Shown here: piece by piece, positions 46,270-54,998 of the stretch
Numbering within the stretch: the first letter of the stretch is position 1
Layout: every line of letters starts with the position of its first letter
Assembly: GCF_017874535.1 (NCBI RefSeq)
Contig: NZ_JAGGLS010000004.1
Coordinates: 62,001-126,000, forward strand
Length of the DNA stretch: 64,000 nt
From: Anaerococcus nagyae
GTDB taxonomy: Bacteria; Bacillota; Clostridia; Tissierellales; Peptoniphilaceae
Reading direction: 5' to 3'
Notes under the pieces: model-generated
Seen by the model: only the letters and a program-made list of their open reading frames with translations
Databases searched by the model: none
What the model was told of the DNA's origin: nothing
Position numbers and translations under genes: made by a program

Positions 46270-47526
46270 TTAAAACATAGCGTCTACAAAAGATTTAGAA
46301 TCGAATTTTTCTAAGTTATCAATTCCTTCTCCTAGGCCTATATATTTTACTGGAACATTTAGTTCATATTGAAGTGGAAATATAATTCCTCCCTTTGCTG
46401 TTCCATCCAATTTTGTCAGTATAAGACCAGTAATATCAGTTACATTTTTAAATTCACGCAATTGATTAACTGCATTTTGACCAGTAGTAGCATCAAGAAC
46501 TAGTAAATTTTCACGTGTTGCTGATCCAGCATGACTATCTATGGTTTTATTAATCTTTTCCAACTCTTTCATTAGATTCTTTTTATTGTGAAGTCTACCT
46601 GCTGTATCACAAATTAATACATCAATATCTTTATTTTTAGCAGATTTAATTGCATCAAATATCACTGCTGAAGGATCAGCTCCTTCGCTATGGGCTATCA
46701 TTTCTACATTTGCTTTATCAGCCCATTCTCCTAATTGCTCAATAGCTGCTGCTCTAAATGTATCAGCTGCAGCAAGCATTACAGATTTTCCTTCTTTTTC
46801 GAGATTATAAGCTAATTTACCTATTGTTGTAGTTTTACCAACGCCATTTACACCTATAACTAAAATAATAGCTAATTCATTATTTCTAAAGTTTAAATCG
46901 TTATCTAAATTATCACGATCTAGGTGCCTTACCATTATTTCTTCTAGTAATGGATATATTTCATCAGAATCTTTAATATTTCTTTCATTTATTTCATATC
47001 TTAATGAATCAACAATAGCTAAAGTTGTCTCCATGCCTATGTCAGCTGAGATTAGAATGTCTTCTAACTCTTCATACATTTCGTCATCAATTTTTACATT
47101 AGAAGTAAAAAGATTCTTAATTTGAGAAGAAAATTGATCTCTTGTCTTTAATAAACCATCTCTAAGTTTTCCAAAGAAACCTTTATTCTCTGATTCTTCA
47201 TAAGATTGATTATAAATTTCTTCTTTTTTATAATTATTACTTTCTTCATAATTAAAATCACTAGAATTAGTGAGGTCTTCAGTGGAGATATGATTTGAAT
47301 CTAAGTTCTCATTATGTTCAGATTCATCATAACTAAATTCTTCTTCAAGATCAGCATTAGATGATTCAAAAACTAAAGTTTCTCCACCTTCTAATGGTTT
47401 AAAATCTTCTTCATACTCATCTTCAACCTGCCACTCTTCCTCAGCTTCATCATCTTGATATGTTTCTTCTAAATATTCTTTCTTATTTTCATCCTCTTTC
47501 TTCTTTTTCTTAAAAAAATCAAACAT
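46270..47526 (-). CDS. ftsY: Signal recognition particle receptor FtsY
   Basis: SRP receptor GTPase that delivers ribosome-nascent chains to the Sec translocon. The 418-residue protein has a very acidic N-terminal A domain (about 12-110, rich in Glu, Asp, Asn, Ser) after a short basic start (MFDFFKKKKKE), an N domain (about 115-200) and a G domain with GVNGVGKTTTIGKLA, DTAGR and TKLDGTAKGG. It lies ten bases after priA; ffh is not nearby. Confidence 0.97.
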   Translation of the reverse strand: MFDFFKKKKKEDENKKEYLEETYQDDEAEEEWQVEDEYEEDFKPLEGGETLVFESSNADLEEEFSYDESEHNENLDSNHISTEDLTNSSDFNYEESNNYKKEEIYNQSYEESENKGFFGKLRDGLLKTRDQFSSQIKNLFTSNVKIDDEMYEELEDILISADIGMETTLAIVDSLRYEINERNIKDSDEIYPLLEEIMVRHLDRDNLDNDLNFRNNELAIILVIGVNGVGKTTTIGKLAYNLEKEGKSVMLAAADTFRAAAIEQLGEWADKANVEMIAHSEGADPSAVIFDAIKSAKNKDIDVLICDTAGRLHNKKNLMKELEKINKTIDSHAGSATRENLLVLDATTGQNAVNQLREFKNVTDITGLILTKLDGTAKGGIIFPLQYELNVPVKYIGLGEGIDNLEKFDSKSFVDAMF

Positions 47527-47536
47527 TTAAAACTCC

Positions 47537-49906
47537 TTAATTAATACTTATTGGATTTATAGCTGGTATAAAGCTCGTGTCCTTATATTTACTTATATAC
47601 AAATTTTTAAGTTTATTAATTATATATACAACCTGGCTTAAGTCTTTATCTTTAGCTTTAACAATAATATTATACCTATGTTTATTATTAATTCTTGATA
47701 TTTTGCAAGGATTTGGGCCGATAATCTCAACTTCTAAATATTCTCCTAGATGATTTTTTAAATCAATAGCAAATCTTCTTGAAATATCTATTGTTTGAGT
47801 TCTAGATTCATTTATAATTTTAATCGTTAATAAGTTTTTAAATGGAGGATAGGAAAAGGCCTGTCTTTCCATGAGCTCATTTTTATAAAAACTATCGTAA
47901 TCATTATTCTTAACTGCCTGTATAACAAAATTATCTGGCCTATAACTTTGAATTATTACTTTTCCTTTTTTCTTATCTCTTCCACTTCTACCTGCAACCT
48001 GAGTCAATAATTCAAATGTATTCTCTTGAGATCTAAAATCTCCAACATTTAAACTTAAATCTGCTGAGATTATTCCAACCAAAGTAACATTTTTAAAATC
48101 AAGTCCTTTAGCTATCATTTGAGTTCCTAATAAGATATCGATCTTTTTTTCTTTCATACCTTTATACATATATTCATAAGCAGCTTTATTATTTGATGTC
48201 ATGCTATCCATTCTAAGAATATTTGCCTTAGGAAATAAATTTCTCACTTCTTCTTCAAGCTTCTCCGTACCTGCTCCAAATTCTTTTATTTTTTTAGAAT
48301 GACAATTAGGACAAACTCTAGGTTGTTTTATTGTTCTACCACAATAATGACAAACTAATCTATCTACATTCTTATGATAAGTCATGGCTACATCACAAGC
48401 TTCACATTTTATGACATAACCACAGGTCCTACAGAAGGTGTAGGAATCATGACCTATTTTGTTTAAAAATAAAATGATTTGTTCTTTTTTTTTCAAATTA
48501 TTATCTATTTCTTCATATAATCTACGACTAATAATTGAATAGTTAGAGTTTTTGAGCTCCTCTTTTAGATCTACTATTTCTATATCTGGCATAGAATTAT
48601 TTATTCTATTTTTTAGATGGATTAGTTGATACTCACCTTCTTCTGCTTTTTTCATAGTATTTATAGAAGGGGTAGCAGAAGCTAATATAAGATTGCATTT
48701 ATTATAGTCAGCTCTAAATCTTGCAATTTCATCTGTATGATATTTGGGATCTTTTGAAGAAATATAAGAAACATCATGCTCCTCATCAATTATTATTATT
48801 CCAAGATTTTTAAAAGGGGCAAATATAGCAGATCTCGCACCTATAACTATTTTAACTTCCCCATTATTTATCATCCTCCATTGATCAAACCTTTCTGAAG
48901 CTGTCAATCCAGAATGAATTATAGCAATTCTTTCATTAAATCTACCCTTAAATCTTTCAATGGTTTGCGGTGTAAGTGAAATTTCTGGAACTAAAATAAT
49001 TGCCTCTTGTCCTCTTTTTATAACTTCTTCCACCATTTGTAGAAATATTTCCGTTTTACCTGATCCGGTTACTCCAAATAATAAGAATTGTCCTTTAGGA
49101 TTAGCTTTTATAATATTAAAAGCATTGTCTTGATCATTATTTAAGGAAAATTTTTGGTAAGGATTGTATGAGATATCTAATTCTTTGTTTCTTTCTTGCT
49201 TAGATACTTTTATAAATCCCTTATTTATAAGTGACTTAAAACTTGATCTAGGTGCATTTGTTTTACTAAGTAATTCACTTACTTTTATTTTTCCATTAGC
49301 TTTTAAATAATCTATTATTTCAGCCTGTTTTTTTGCATTTTTAGTTAAGTTAATACTTATATCGTCTACTAATTCCACATATTCGTCATATTTTACAGTT
49401 TGAGTATCTTTAGTATCGTAATACACACCTATTTCATTTTTTTTAACAAGATTTAAAACTTTATCTTTTATGTCCCCAAATTTATTTATTATGTCAGACA
49501 TCTGACGCTTTTTATTTAGATAATTAGAGAGATCTCCATCTATCATTTTTTTATTATAGTAATATATTTTAACATTTTTAATATCTGTTGGAGGCATAAC
49601 TTGTTTTATCGAAGCTTGTATTGGAGACATATAATTTTTGCTCATAAAAAAAGCTAATTTCATAAGTTCATCTGAAATTAGTCTATTATCATCAATAATA
49701 TCTAAAATATCTTTTATCTCATAACTTGCATCGATATTTTCTATTATTTCATAAACAAAAGCAACGCTAGTCTTATTTCCTTTGCCAAAAGGAACTAAGA
49801 CTCTCATTGCTATATCTATTTTCTTATTGAATTTTTCTGGTATATGATAAGTAAAACTACGATTTAAAAATCTACTTTTACTATCAATTATTACTTTTGC
49901 GTAAAT
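47537..49906 (-). CDS. priA: Primosomal replication restart helicase PriA, probable AUU start
   Basis: Helicase that reloads the replisome at stalled forks. It has GVTGSGKTEIFLQM (Walker A), DEEHD, and four CxxC pairs for two zinc ions (CRTC, CEAC, CHYC, CPNC). The first ATG (49807) starts at MRVLVPFGKG, but upstream in the same open frame the family N-terminus is encoded: YAKVIIDSKSRFLNRSFTYH then IPEKF. Between the in-frame stop and that ATG there is no ATG, GTG or TTG. The ATT at 49904-49906 is placed well after AGGTGAT, giving MYAKVIID and 789 residues. The start is inferred; the gene call is secure. Confidence 0.93.
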   Translation of the reverse strand: MYAKVIIDSKSRFLNRSFTYHIPEKFNKKIDIAMRVLVPFGKGNKTSVAFVYEIIENIDASYEIKDILDIIDDNRLISDELMKLAFFMSKNYMSPIQASIKQVMPPTDIKNVKIYYYNKKMIDGDLSNYLNKKRQMSDIINKFGDIKDKVLNLVKKNEIGVYYDTKDTQTVKYDEYVELVDDISINLTKNAKKQAEIIDYLKANGKIKVSELLSKTNAPRSSFKSLINKGFIKVSKQERNKELDISYNPYQKFSLNNDQDNAFNIIKANPKGQFLLFGVTGSGKTEIFLQMVEEVIKRGQEAIILVPEISLTPQTIERFKGRFNERIAIIHSGLTASERFDQWRMINNGEVKIVIGARSAIFAPFKNLGIIIIDEEHDVSYISSKDPKYHTDEIARFRADYNKCNLILASATPSINTMKKAEEGEYQLIHLKNRINNSMPDIEIVDLKEELKNSNYSIISRRLYEEIDNNLKKKEQIILFLNKIGHDSYTFCRTCGYVIKCEACDVAMTYHKNVDRLVCHYCGRTIKQPRVCPNCHSKKIKEFGAGTEKLEEEVRNLFPKANILRMDSMTSNNKAAYEYMYKGMKEKKIDILLGTQMIAKGLDFKNVTLVGIISADLSLNVGDFRSQENTFELLTQVAGRSGRDKKKGKVIIQSYRPDNFVIQAVKNNDYDSFYKNELMERQAFSYPPFKNLLTIKIINESRTQTIDISRRFAIDLKNHLGEYLEVEIIGPNPCKISRINNKHRYNIIVKAKDKDLSQVVYIINKLKNLYISKYKDTSFIPAINPISIN

Positions 49907-49909
49907 AAT

Positions 49910-49916
49910 ATCACCT
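49910..49916 (-). promoter_or_regulatory. Ribosome binding site that supports the AUU start of priA
   Basis: AGGTGAT on the minus strand, overlapping the coaBC stop codon. Its GG lies seven bases before the ATT at 49904-49906, the normal spacing. It matches seven bases of the anti-Shine-Dalgarno complement. Confidence 0.65.
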
Positions 49917-51083
49917 AATTAAGTTTAGTATTTCGTTAGCTAATTCTTTTTTACTCATTATCTCTAGATCTTTTACACCATCTTTTGATATAAAACTTGC
50001 TACATTAGTATCTGTATTAAATCCTGCACCTTCTTTTTTTAGATCATTAGCTACAATATAATCAGCATTTTTAACATTTAATTTTTTATTTGCATTTTCT
50101 ATCAAATCATCTGTTTCAGCAGCAAATCCAATAATAGTCTGATCTTTTTTCTTACTACCAAAATATTTTAGTATGTCTAAATTTTCTATAAATTCAAAAT
50201 TTATAGATTCTCCAGATTTTTTTATCTTTCTATCACTTACCGTGCTAGGTCTATAATCAACAGGAGCCGCAGCCATAATAAGAGCACTTGCATCATCGAA
50301 GTTTTCTTCAATAGCATTTTTCATCTCTTCATTTGTTTTAACTTCTATTTTATTAATACCATTAATTTCAAAAGGATTAACAGGACCTGATACTAAAGTA
50401 ACATCTGCTCCTCTTTTTTTTGCCTCATTAGCAATATTATACCCCATTTTACCACTAGAGTGATTTGTTATGTATCTTACATAATCAATTGGTTCAATAG
50501 TAGGACCAGCTGATACTATTATTTTTTTACCAACAAGATCTTTATCAGTAAAATAATCTTCCAAATATTTAACTATATTTTTCGGCTCTTCCATACGACC
50601 ATCACCAACAGTATTACAAGCTAGGACACCAGATTCTGGAGCTATAACTTTTACCCCATATTCTCTTAAAGTCTGAAGATTTCTTTGAGTTGCTGGATTT
50701 AAAAGCATCTGTGTGTTCATAGAAGGAGCTATAATAACATCTTTTTGACAGGCTAAATATGAAGCAATTAAAAAGTTATCTGCTATACCATTTGCCATTT
50801 TACCAATAGTACTAGCTGATGTAGGTGCAATAAGCATAAGGTCTGCCCACTTTGGTAATTCTATGTGGTGAACTTCTTCATGATGGCCTTCCCACATATC
50901 TGAATAAACTAAACCCTTAGCCATTGTTTCAAAAGTTACAGGTCTTACAAACTCTTTAGCAGATTCTGTCATTATGACTTTAATATTTACATTCTTTTTA
51001 ACTAATCTAGAACAAAGTTCCAGTGTTTTGTAACAAGCAATGCCACCAGAAACACCTAATAAAATATTTTTATTATCAATCAT
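49911..51083 (-). CDS. coaBC: Bifunctional phosphopantothenoylcysteine decarboxylase/synthetase
   Basis: Two consecutive steps of coenzyme A synthesis: the C-terminal CoaB half joins cysteine to phosphopantothenate, the N-terminal CoaC half decarboxylates it with FMN. The 390-residue protein begins NILLGVSGGIACYKTLEL (flavoprotein), has APSMNTQM (decarboxylase motif) and the CoaB domain from about residue 185 (VSAGPTIEPIDYVRYITN). Its ATG overlaps the rpoZ stop by four bases. Confidence 0.96.
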   Translation of the reverse strand: MIDNKNILLGVSGGIACYKTLELCSRLVKKNVNIKVIMTESAKEFVRPVTFETMAKGLVYSDMWEGHHEEVHHIELPKWADLMLIAPTSASTIGKMANGIADNFLIASYLACQKDVIIAPSMNTQMLLNPATQRNLQTLREYGVKVIAPESGVLACNTVGDGRMEEPKNIVKYLEDYFTDKDLVGKKIIVSAGPTIEPIDYVRYITNHSSGKMGYNIANEAKKRGADVTLVSGPVNPFEINGINKIEVKTNEEMKNAIEENFDDASALIMAAAPVDYRPSTVSDRKIKKSGESINFEFIENLDILKYFGSKKKDQTIIGFAAETDDLIENANKKLNVKNADYIVANDLKKEGAGFNTDTNVASFISKDGVKDLEIMSKKELANEILNLIR

Positions 51084-51265
51084 TTTTTTCTTACTTGACC
51101 TTCTACAACTTCATTTAAAGCTTGTGTTACAGGTTTTGCTTCTACTTTTTTTGTAAGAGGAGCTGAGCCACTTACAATTCTTCTAGCCCTTTTTGATACC
51201 ATCATACATATATCATATCTACTTGGACTAATCTCTGATAATTCTTTAAAAGATGGATTATTCAT
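51080..51265 (-). CDS. rpoZ: RNA polymerase omega subunit
   Basis: A 61-residue small polymerase subunit: PSRYDICMMVSKRARRI is the conserved core, then KPVTQALNEVVEG. It is short, as in Firmicutes. AAGGAG lies before the ATG. It overlaps gmk by eight bases and coaBC by four, the usual gmk-rpoZ-coaBC-priA order. Confidence 0.95.
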   Translation of the reverse strand: MNNPSFKELSEISPSRYDICMMVSKRARRIVSGSAPLTKKVEAKPVTQALNEVVEGQVRKK

Positions 51266-51866
51266 CTAAGATCTCCTTTATATCAAAATCTTCTTCTCTA
51301 AAAACTTTATGTTTTTCAGCATTAATTATTTCATTTACAGAGTTAATAGCGGTATTAATATGATCATTTACAACTAAATAATCATAATATTTAATATACT
51401 CTAACTCTCTTCTTGCATTTTTCATTCTAAGGTTAATGTCATTTTCTGTTTCTGTCCCACGACCGACAATTCGATTTTTAAGTTCTGATAAGCTAGGGGG
51501 CGCTAAAAATATGAAGACGGCATTGTCAGTATTCTTTTTTACATTAACAGCACCTTGAACATCTATTTCAAGAACGACAATTTTACCATCATTAATCTTA
51601 TTTTCTACAAATTCCTTTGGAGTTCCATAATAATTATTATGTACATGAGCATATTCCAAAAACTGATCATCATCAATCATTTGTTTAAATTCTTCATGAG
51701 ACTTATAAAAATAGCTTACACCTTCTATTTCTCCATCTCTCTTATCACGAGTTGTTGCAGATACAGAATAAACTAAATTTTTTTGAGTATTCATCAAGTC
51801 GTGAAGAACTGTACCCTTACCTACTCCAGATGGTCCAGATATAACTAATAAAAAACCTTTCTTCAT
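51258..51866 (-). CDS. gmk: Guanylate kinase
   Basis: Phosphorylates GMP to GDP; in Firmicutes also a (p)ppGpp target. From the ATG at 51866 it is 202 residues; P-loop GPSGVGKGT, GMP-binding STATTRxxR-type SATTRDKRDGE and ENDINLRMKNARRE. The GTG just before the ATG is in frame but only one base from AAGGAGG, so the ATG is preferred. Confidence 0.96.
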   Translation of the reverse strand: MKKGFLLVISGPSGVGKGTVLHDLMNTQKNLVYSVSATTRDKRDGEIEGVSYFYKSHEEFKQMIDDDQFLEYAHVHNNYYGTPKEFVENKINDGKIVVLEIDVQGAVNVKKNTDNAVFIFLAPPSLSELKNRIVGRGTETENDINLRMKNARRELEYIKYYDYLVVNDHINTAINSVNEIINAEKHKVFREEDFDIKEILDE

Positions 51867-51886
51867 CACGCCTCCTTATTATATTT

Positions 51887-51914
51887 ATTTTACTTTTAAG
51901 GACCCTTATTACAA
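51887..51914 (-). promoter_or_regulatory. Candidate promoter for gmk operon
   Basis: On the minus strand: -35 TTGTAA (51909-51914), 16-base spacer, -10 TAAAAT (51887-51892), about 20 bases before the gmk ATG. It lies in the 84-base gap shared with the divergent rqcH. Confidence 0.5.
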
Positions 51915-51950
51915 GTAGCTTTTATAGTATAGTATTTAAGAGGTGAAAAT

Positions 51951-53693
51951 ATGAGTTATGATGGAATAGTAACAAGAAAAGTAGTAAATGAAATTAGAGA
52001 AAAACTTTTAGGAGGTAAAATTCAAAAAATTACTCAACCTTCTAAAAATGATATAGTGTTAAATGTTTATTCTATGGGCAAAAGTTATAAATTACTTTTA
52101 AGTGCCAATAATAATGAAGCGAGAATAAATTTGACTCAAAAAAAATATGAAAATCCAGATATTCCACCAAATTTTACTATGGTTTTAAGAAAACATATTA
52201 ACCAAGCCAAAATAATTGACATAATTCAGAAAGATTTGGATAGGGTTGTAATTTTTTCTATAAGTTCTATTGATGAAATGGGTTTTGATACAAGCAAAAA
52301 ACTCATAGTGGAAATCATGGGTAAGTATTCTAATATAATACTAGTTGATGATAATTATAAAGTTATTGACTCTATAAAAAGAGTAAATGAAAATATGTCA
52401 TCAATCAGACAAATTTTACCAGGTGTAAAATATGAATTTGTTGATAATGATAAATATGATATTACAGATGAATCATTTGATTATGACATAAAAAAGTTAG
52501 ATCAGAAATTATCTGACAGTACTAGACCTGATAAAATATTTCATAAAACATACACTGGTTTCTCACCTATCGTTGGAAAAGAACTGATTTATAGAGCTGG
52601 AATTGATTCTAGAATAAATTGGGGGTTAGTTAGTGAATCAGAAAAAGATAGATTAAATAATCTATTATATGAATTAAGAGATGAGATAATTAATGGTAAT
52701 CTTAAGAGCTTTACTTATAGTGATGATAAAAAGATAAAAGAATTCCATACAATAAAGCTATCACATTTAGATTTTAAGGAAAAGTCTTACTCAACTATGA
52801 GTGAATCTATCGAAGAATTTTATAATATAAATAAATCTCATGACAGACTTAATCAAATAAAAACAAGTCTTATAAAAAAAATAAACTCTCATATAAAGAA
52901 TACAAATAAGAAACTAAATATTTTAAGTAATAATATTCTCCAAGAATCAAAAATAGAAGGTCTACGAAAAAATGGTGACTTATTATCTGCGAATGTTCAT
53001 AAAATTAGTAAGGGAGATAATAAAATAGTATTAGATGATTTTTATGACAATAATAAAAAAATAGAAATAAAATTAGATCCTACTAAAACTCCATGGGAAA
53101 ATACTGAAAACTATTATACCAAAGCCAAAAAGATTAAAAATTCTGTAGATTATGCAAAAAAAGATATTCCTAGACAAAATGATTATTTAGAATACTTAAA
53201 TCAACTATGTGATTTTATAAATAGATCTCAAAGTATTGAAGATCTAAATGACATAAGAGATGAAATGATAGAAAATAACTTAATTAAAAAAAGTCACAAA
53301 CACAAAATTAAAAATAAAAAATCAAAGCCATATCATTATAAAACAAAAAACGGTTCTGATATCTATGTTGGTAAAAATAGTAAGCAAAATGACTATATAA
53401 CACTTAAATTAGCCAACAAAGATGACTTATGGTTTCATGTAAAGGATGTTCCTGGAAGTCATGTTATACTAAGAAGTGATAATATAAATGATGAAGATAT
53501 AAATATAGCATCATATTTAGCAGCTGTAAATTCATCAATATCCTCCGATAATAAAATTAATATTGACTACACAGAAAAAAAGAATGTGAATAAAGCTAAG
53601 GGCGCAAAACCAGGCATGGTATATTATGAAAATTTCTCAACTATAACTATTGACACTAATTTAAAAGTAAGTGATAAATACAAAGAAATATAA
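51951..53693 (+). CDS. rqcH: Ribosome quality-control factor RqcH (NFACT family)
   Basis: RqcH binds stalled 50S-peptidyl-tRNA and recruits tRNA-Ala to add C-terminal alanine tails. The 580-residue protein, often annotated as fibronectin-binding, has NFACT-N (about 1-210; MSYDGIVTRKVVNEIREKL), a coiled-coil region (about 270-430) and NFACT-R (about 440-560; YVGKNSKQNDYITLKLA, DLWFHVKDVPGSHVIL). YlmH (13.9 kb) belongs to the same rescue pathway in Bacillus. It is alone on + between two minus-strand operons. Confidence 0.94.
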   Translation: MSYDGIVTRKVVNEIREKLLGGKIQKITQPSKNDIVLNVYSMGKSYKLLLSANNNEARINLTQKKYENPDIPPNFTMVLRKHINQAKIIDIIQKDLDRVVIFSISSIDEMGFDTSKKLIVEIMGKYSNIILVDDNYKVIDSIKRVNENMSSIRQILPGVKYEFVDNDKYDITDESFDYDIKKLDQKLSDSTRPDKIFHKTYTGFSPIVGKELIYRAGIDSRINWGLVSESEKDRLNNLLYELRDEIINGNLKSFTYSDDKKIKEFHTIKLSHLDFKEKSYSTMSESIEEFYNINKSHDRLNQIKTSLIKKINSHIKNTNKKLNILSNNILQESKIEGLRKNGDLLSANVHKISKGDNKIVLDDFYDNNKKIEIKLDPTKTPWENTENYYTKAKKIKNSVDYAKKDIPRQNDYLEYLNQLCDFINRSQSIEDLNDIRDEMIENNLIKKSHKHKIKNKKSKPYHYKTKNGSDIYVGKNSKQNDYITLKLANKDDLWFHVKDVPGSHVILRSDNINDEDINIASYLAAVNSSISSDNKINIDYTEKKNVNKAKGAKPGMVYYENFSTITIDTNLKVSDKYKEI

Positions 53694-53728
53694 AAACCGG
53701 ACCTTTATTTCAAGTTCCGGTTTTATTT
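53693..53728. terminator. Bidirectional terminator between rqcH and hup
   Basis: Nine-base stem AAAACCGGA / TCCGGTTTT (53693-53701 with 53716-53724), with ATTTT after it on + and a TTTTTATATTT tail on -, serving both convergent genes. Confidence 0.9.
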
Positions 53729-53736
53729 TCATTAAA

Positions 53737-54015
53737 TTATTTATTAACTGCTTCTTTTAAAGTTTTTCCAGCTTTGAATACTGGTGCTTTGCTTGCAGGT
53801 ATTTTTATAACTTCATCAGGTTTTCTTGGGTTTCTTCCTTCACGAGCTTTTCTATCTCTTGTTTCGAAAGTACCAAAACCTACTAATTGAACTTTTTCCC
53901 CTTCAGTTAAAGTTTCTGTAATTGTCTCTATCATTGCATTTAGTGCTTTTTCAGAATCGCTTTTTTTAAGTCCACTTTTTTCTGAAATACTAACTAATAA
54001 TTCTGATTTATTCAT
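53737..54015 (-). CDS. hup: HU-type nucleoid protein
   Basis: A 92-residue DNA-bending protein of normal HU length: MNKSELLVSISEKSGL, VQLVGFGTFETRDRKAREGR and NPRKPDEVIKIPASKAPVFK with the intercalating Pro in the arm. ATAGGAGG precedes the ATG. It has its own strong promoter and terminator, consistent with high expression. Confidence 0.97.
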   Translation of the reverse strand: MNKSELLVSISEKSGLKKSDSEKALNAMIETITETLTEGEKVQLVGFGTFETRDRKAREGRNPRKPDEVIKIPASKAPVFKAGKTLKEAVNK

Positions 54016-54062
54016 ATTTCCTCCTATAAATCAATAATTAATTCTGTTTAACTCTAATCTTG

Positions 54063-54091
54063 ATTATACAAAATAATTTTAGGTTTTTCAA
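54063..54091 (-). promoter_or_regulatory. Strong promoter for hup
   Basis: On the minus strand: -35 TTGAAA (54086-54091), 17-base spacer, -10 TATAAT (54063-54068), about 48 bases before the ATG and just beyond the stop of the upstream lipoprotein gene. Confidence 0.8.
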
Positions 54092-54098
54092 GCATTTG

Positions 54099-54998
54099 TT
54101 AAATAAAAACCCTGATTTTAGACTTCTTTACCAGCTTATTAAGATATTCTTCATACTTTTCTTTTAAATATATATCCTTAGTTTTTAATAATAGTTCATT
54201 TTCATTATCGTTATAGGAATTAACCATTAATATCATATATTTATTATCAAATGAAAATACATTACTAACATTATTTTTCTCTTTTATTTTTGATTCTTTT
54301 AATAAATGATCATCTTCATATACAAAATCAGAGTTGATTATATCATAATTTTTAATAGATTTATTTAAAAATCCTTTAAAATCTTCAGAAGAATTAATTT
54401 GTTTTCTAATTTTATTAGCTAAATTTTCATCATCAAATACTAACACGTTATATTTATATTGTCTTTGATATTTATCATTACTTTTATAAAATTCAAGTAT
54501 ATCACTATCTTTTATATCATTATTACTCAAAAAGTAGTCATAGTGTTGCTTTCTAATTGAATCATTATACAAAATATCATTAAAATTACTTTCACTTACT
54601 TCTAGAGCAGCTACATTTGCTTTTAATGATTCTTTTCCTCCAAGGCTTTTCTCTAAATCATTTCTTATAGAACTTGCTATATTATCATCCACTTTTATTT
54701 TATTTTGTTTTAAATCATTTATCATCACTTGATCTTTTATCAAGGAATCTACAAGTTCTTTTTGAAGAATGTCATTATTGCTTTTGCCTCTTTGCACTTC
54801 TTTTTCTAAATAATCTTCGCCATACTCCTGAGTATAAAACTTTTGATAAAATTCCAGCTCTTCAGTATAAGTTTCTTTGCTTATGGGATTACCATCGACA
54901 ATAGCTATATTATTTGTATAATTATCTTTTTTACCGCAAGCATTTAAAGTTAAAACTAAGCTTAAAATTAAGCTAGTTTTAATTATCTTTGCTCTCAT
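54099..54998 (-). CDS. SurA/PrsA-like foldase lipoprotein without a clear parvulin domain
   Basis: A 299-residue predicted lipoprotein: basic N-terminus, hydrophobic h-region and lipobox LNAC (Cys at about 21). The N-terminal half resembles the SurA-N/PrsA chaperone region ([20 protein letters not shown]). The part where a parvulin domain would sit (about 180-260) keeps the spacing but lacks the usual HILV and GWH motifs, so it is probably an inactive or chaperone-only form. It overlaps the preceding prsA-like gene by 20 bases, so the two are translated together. Confidence 0.75.
   Translation of the reverse strand: MRAKIIKTSLILSLVLTLNACGKKDNYTNNIAIVDGNPISKETYTEELEFYQKFYTQEYGEDYLEKEVQRGKSNNDILQKELVDSLIKDQVMINDLKQNKIKVDDNIASSIRNDLEKSLGGKESLKANVAALEVSESNFNDILYNDSIRKQHYDYFLSNNDIKDSDILEFYKSNDKYQRQYKYNVLVFDDENLANKIRKQINSSEDFKGFLNKSIKNYDIINSDFVYEDDHLLKESKIKEKNNVSNVFSFDNKYMILMVNSYNDNENELLLKTKDIYLKEKYEEYLNKLVKKSKIRVFI

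Noticed and set aside
49807-49916. Frameshift or truncation at the priA 5' end
   Set aside because: I translated the minus strand base by base; the frame stays open and encodes the expected N-terminus, so only the start codon is unusual.
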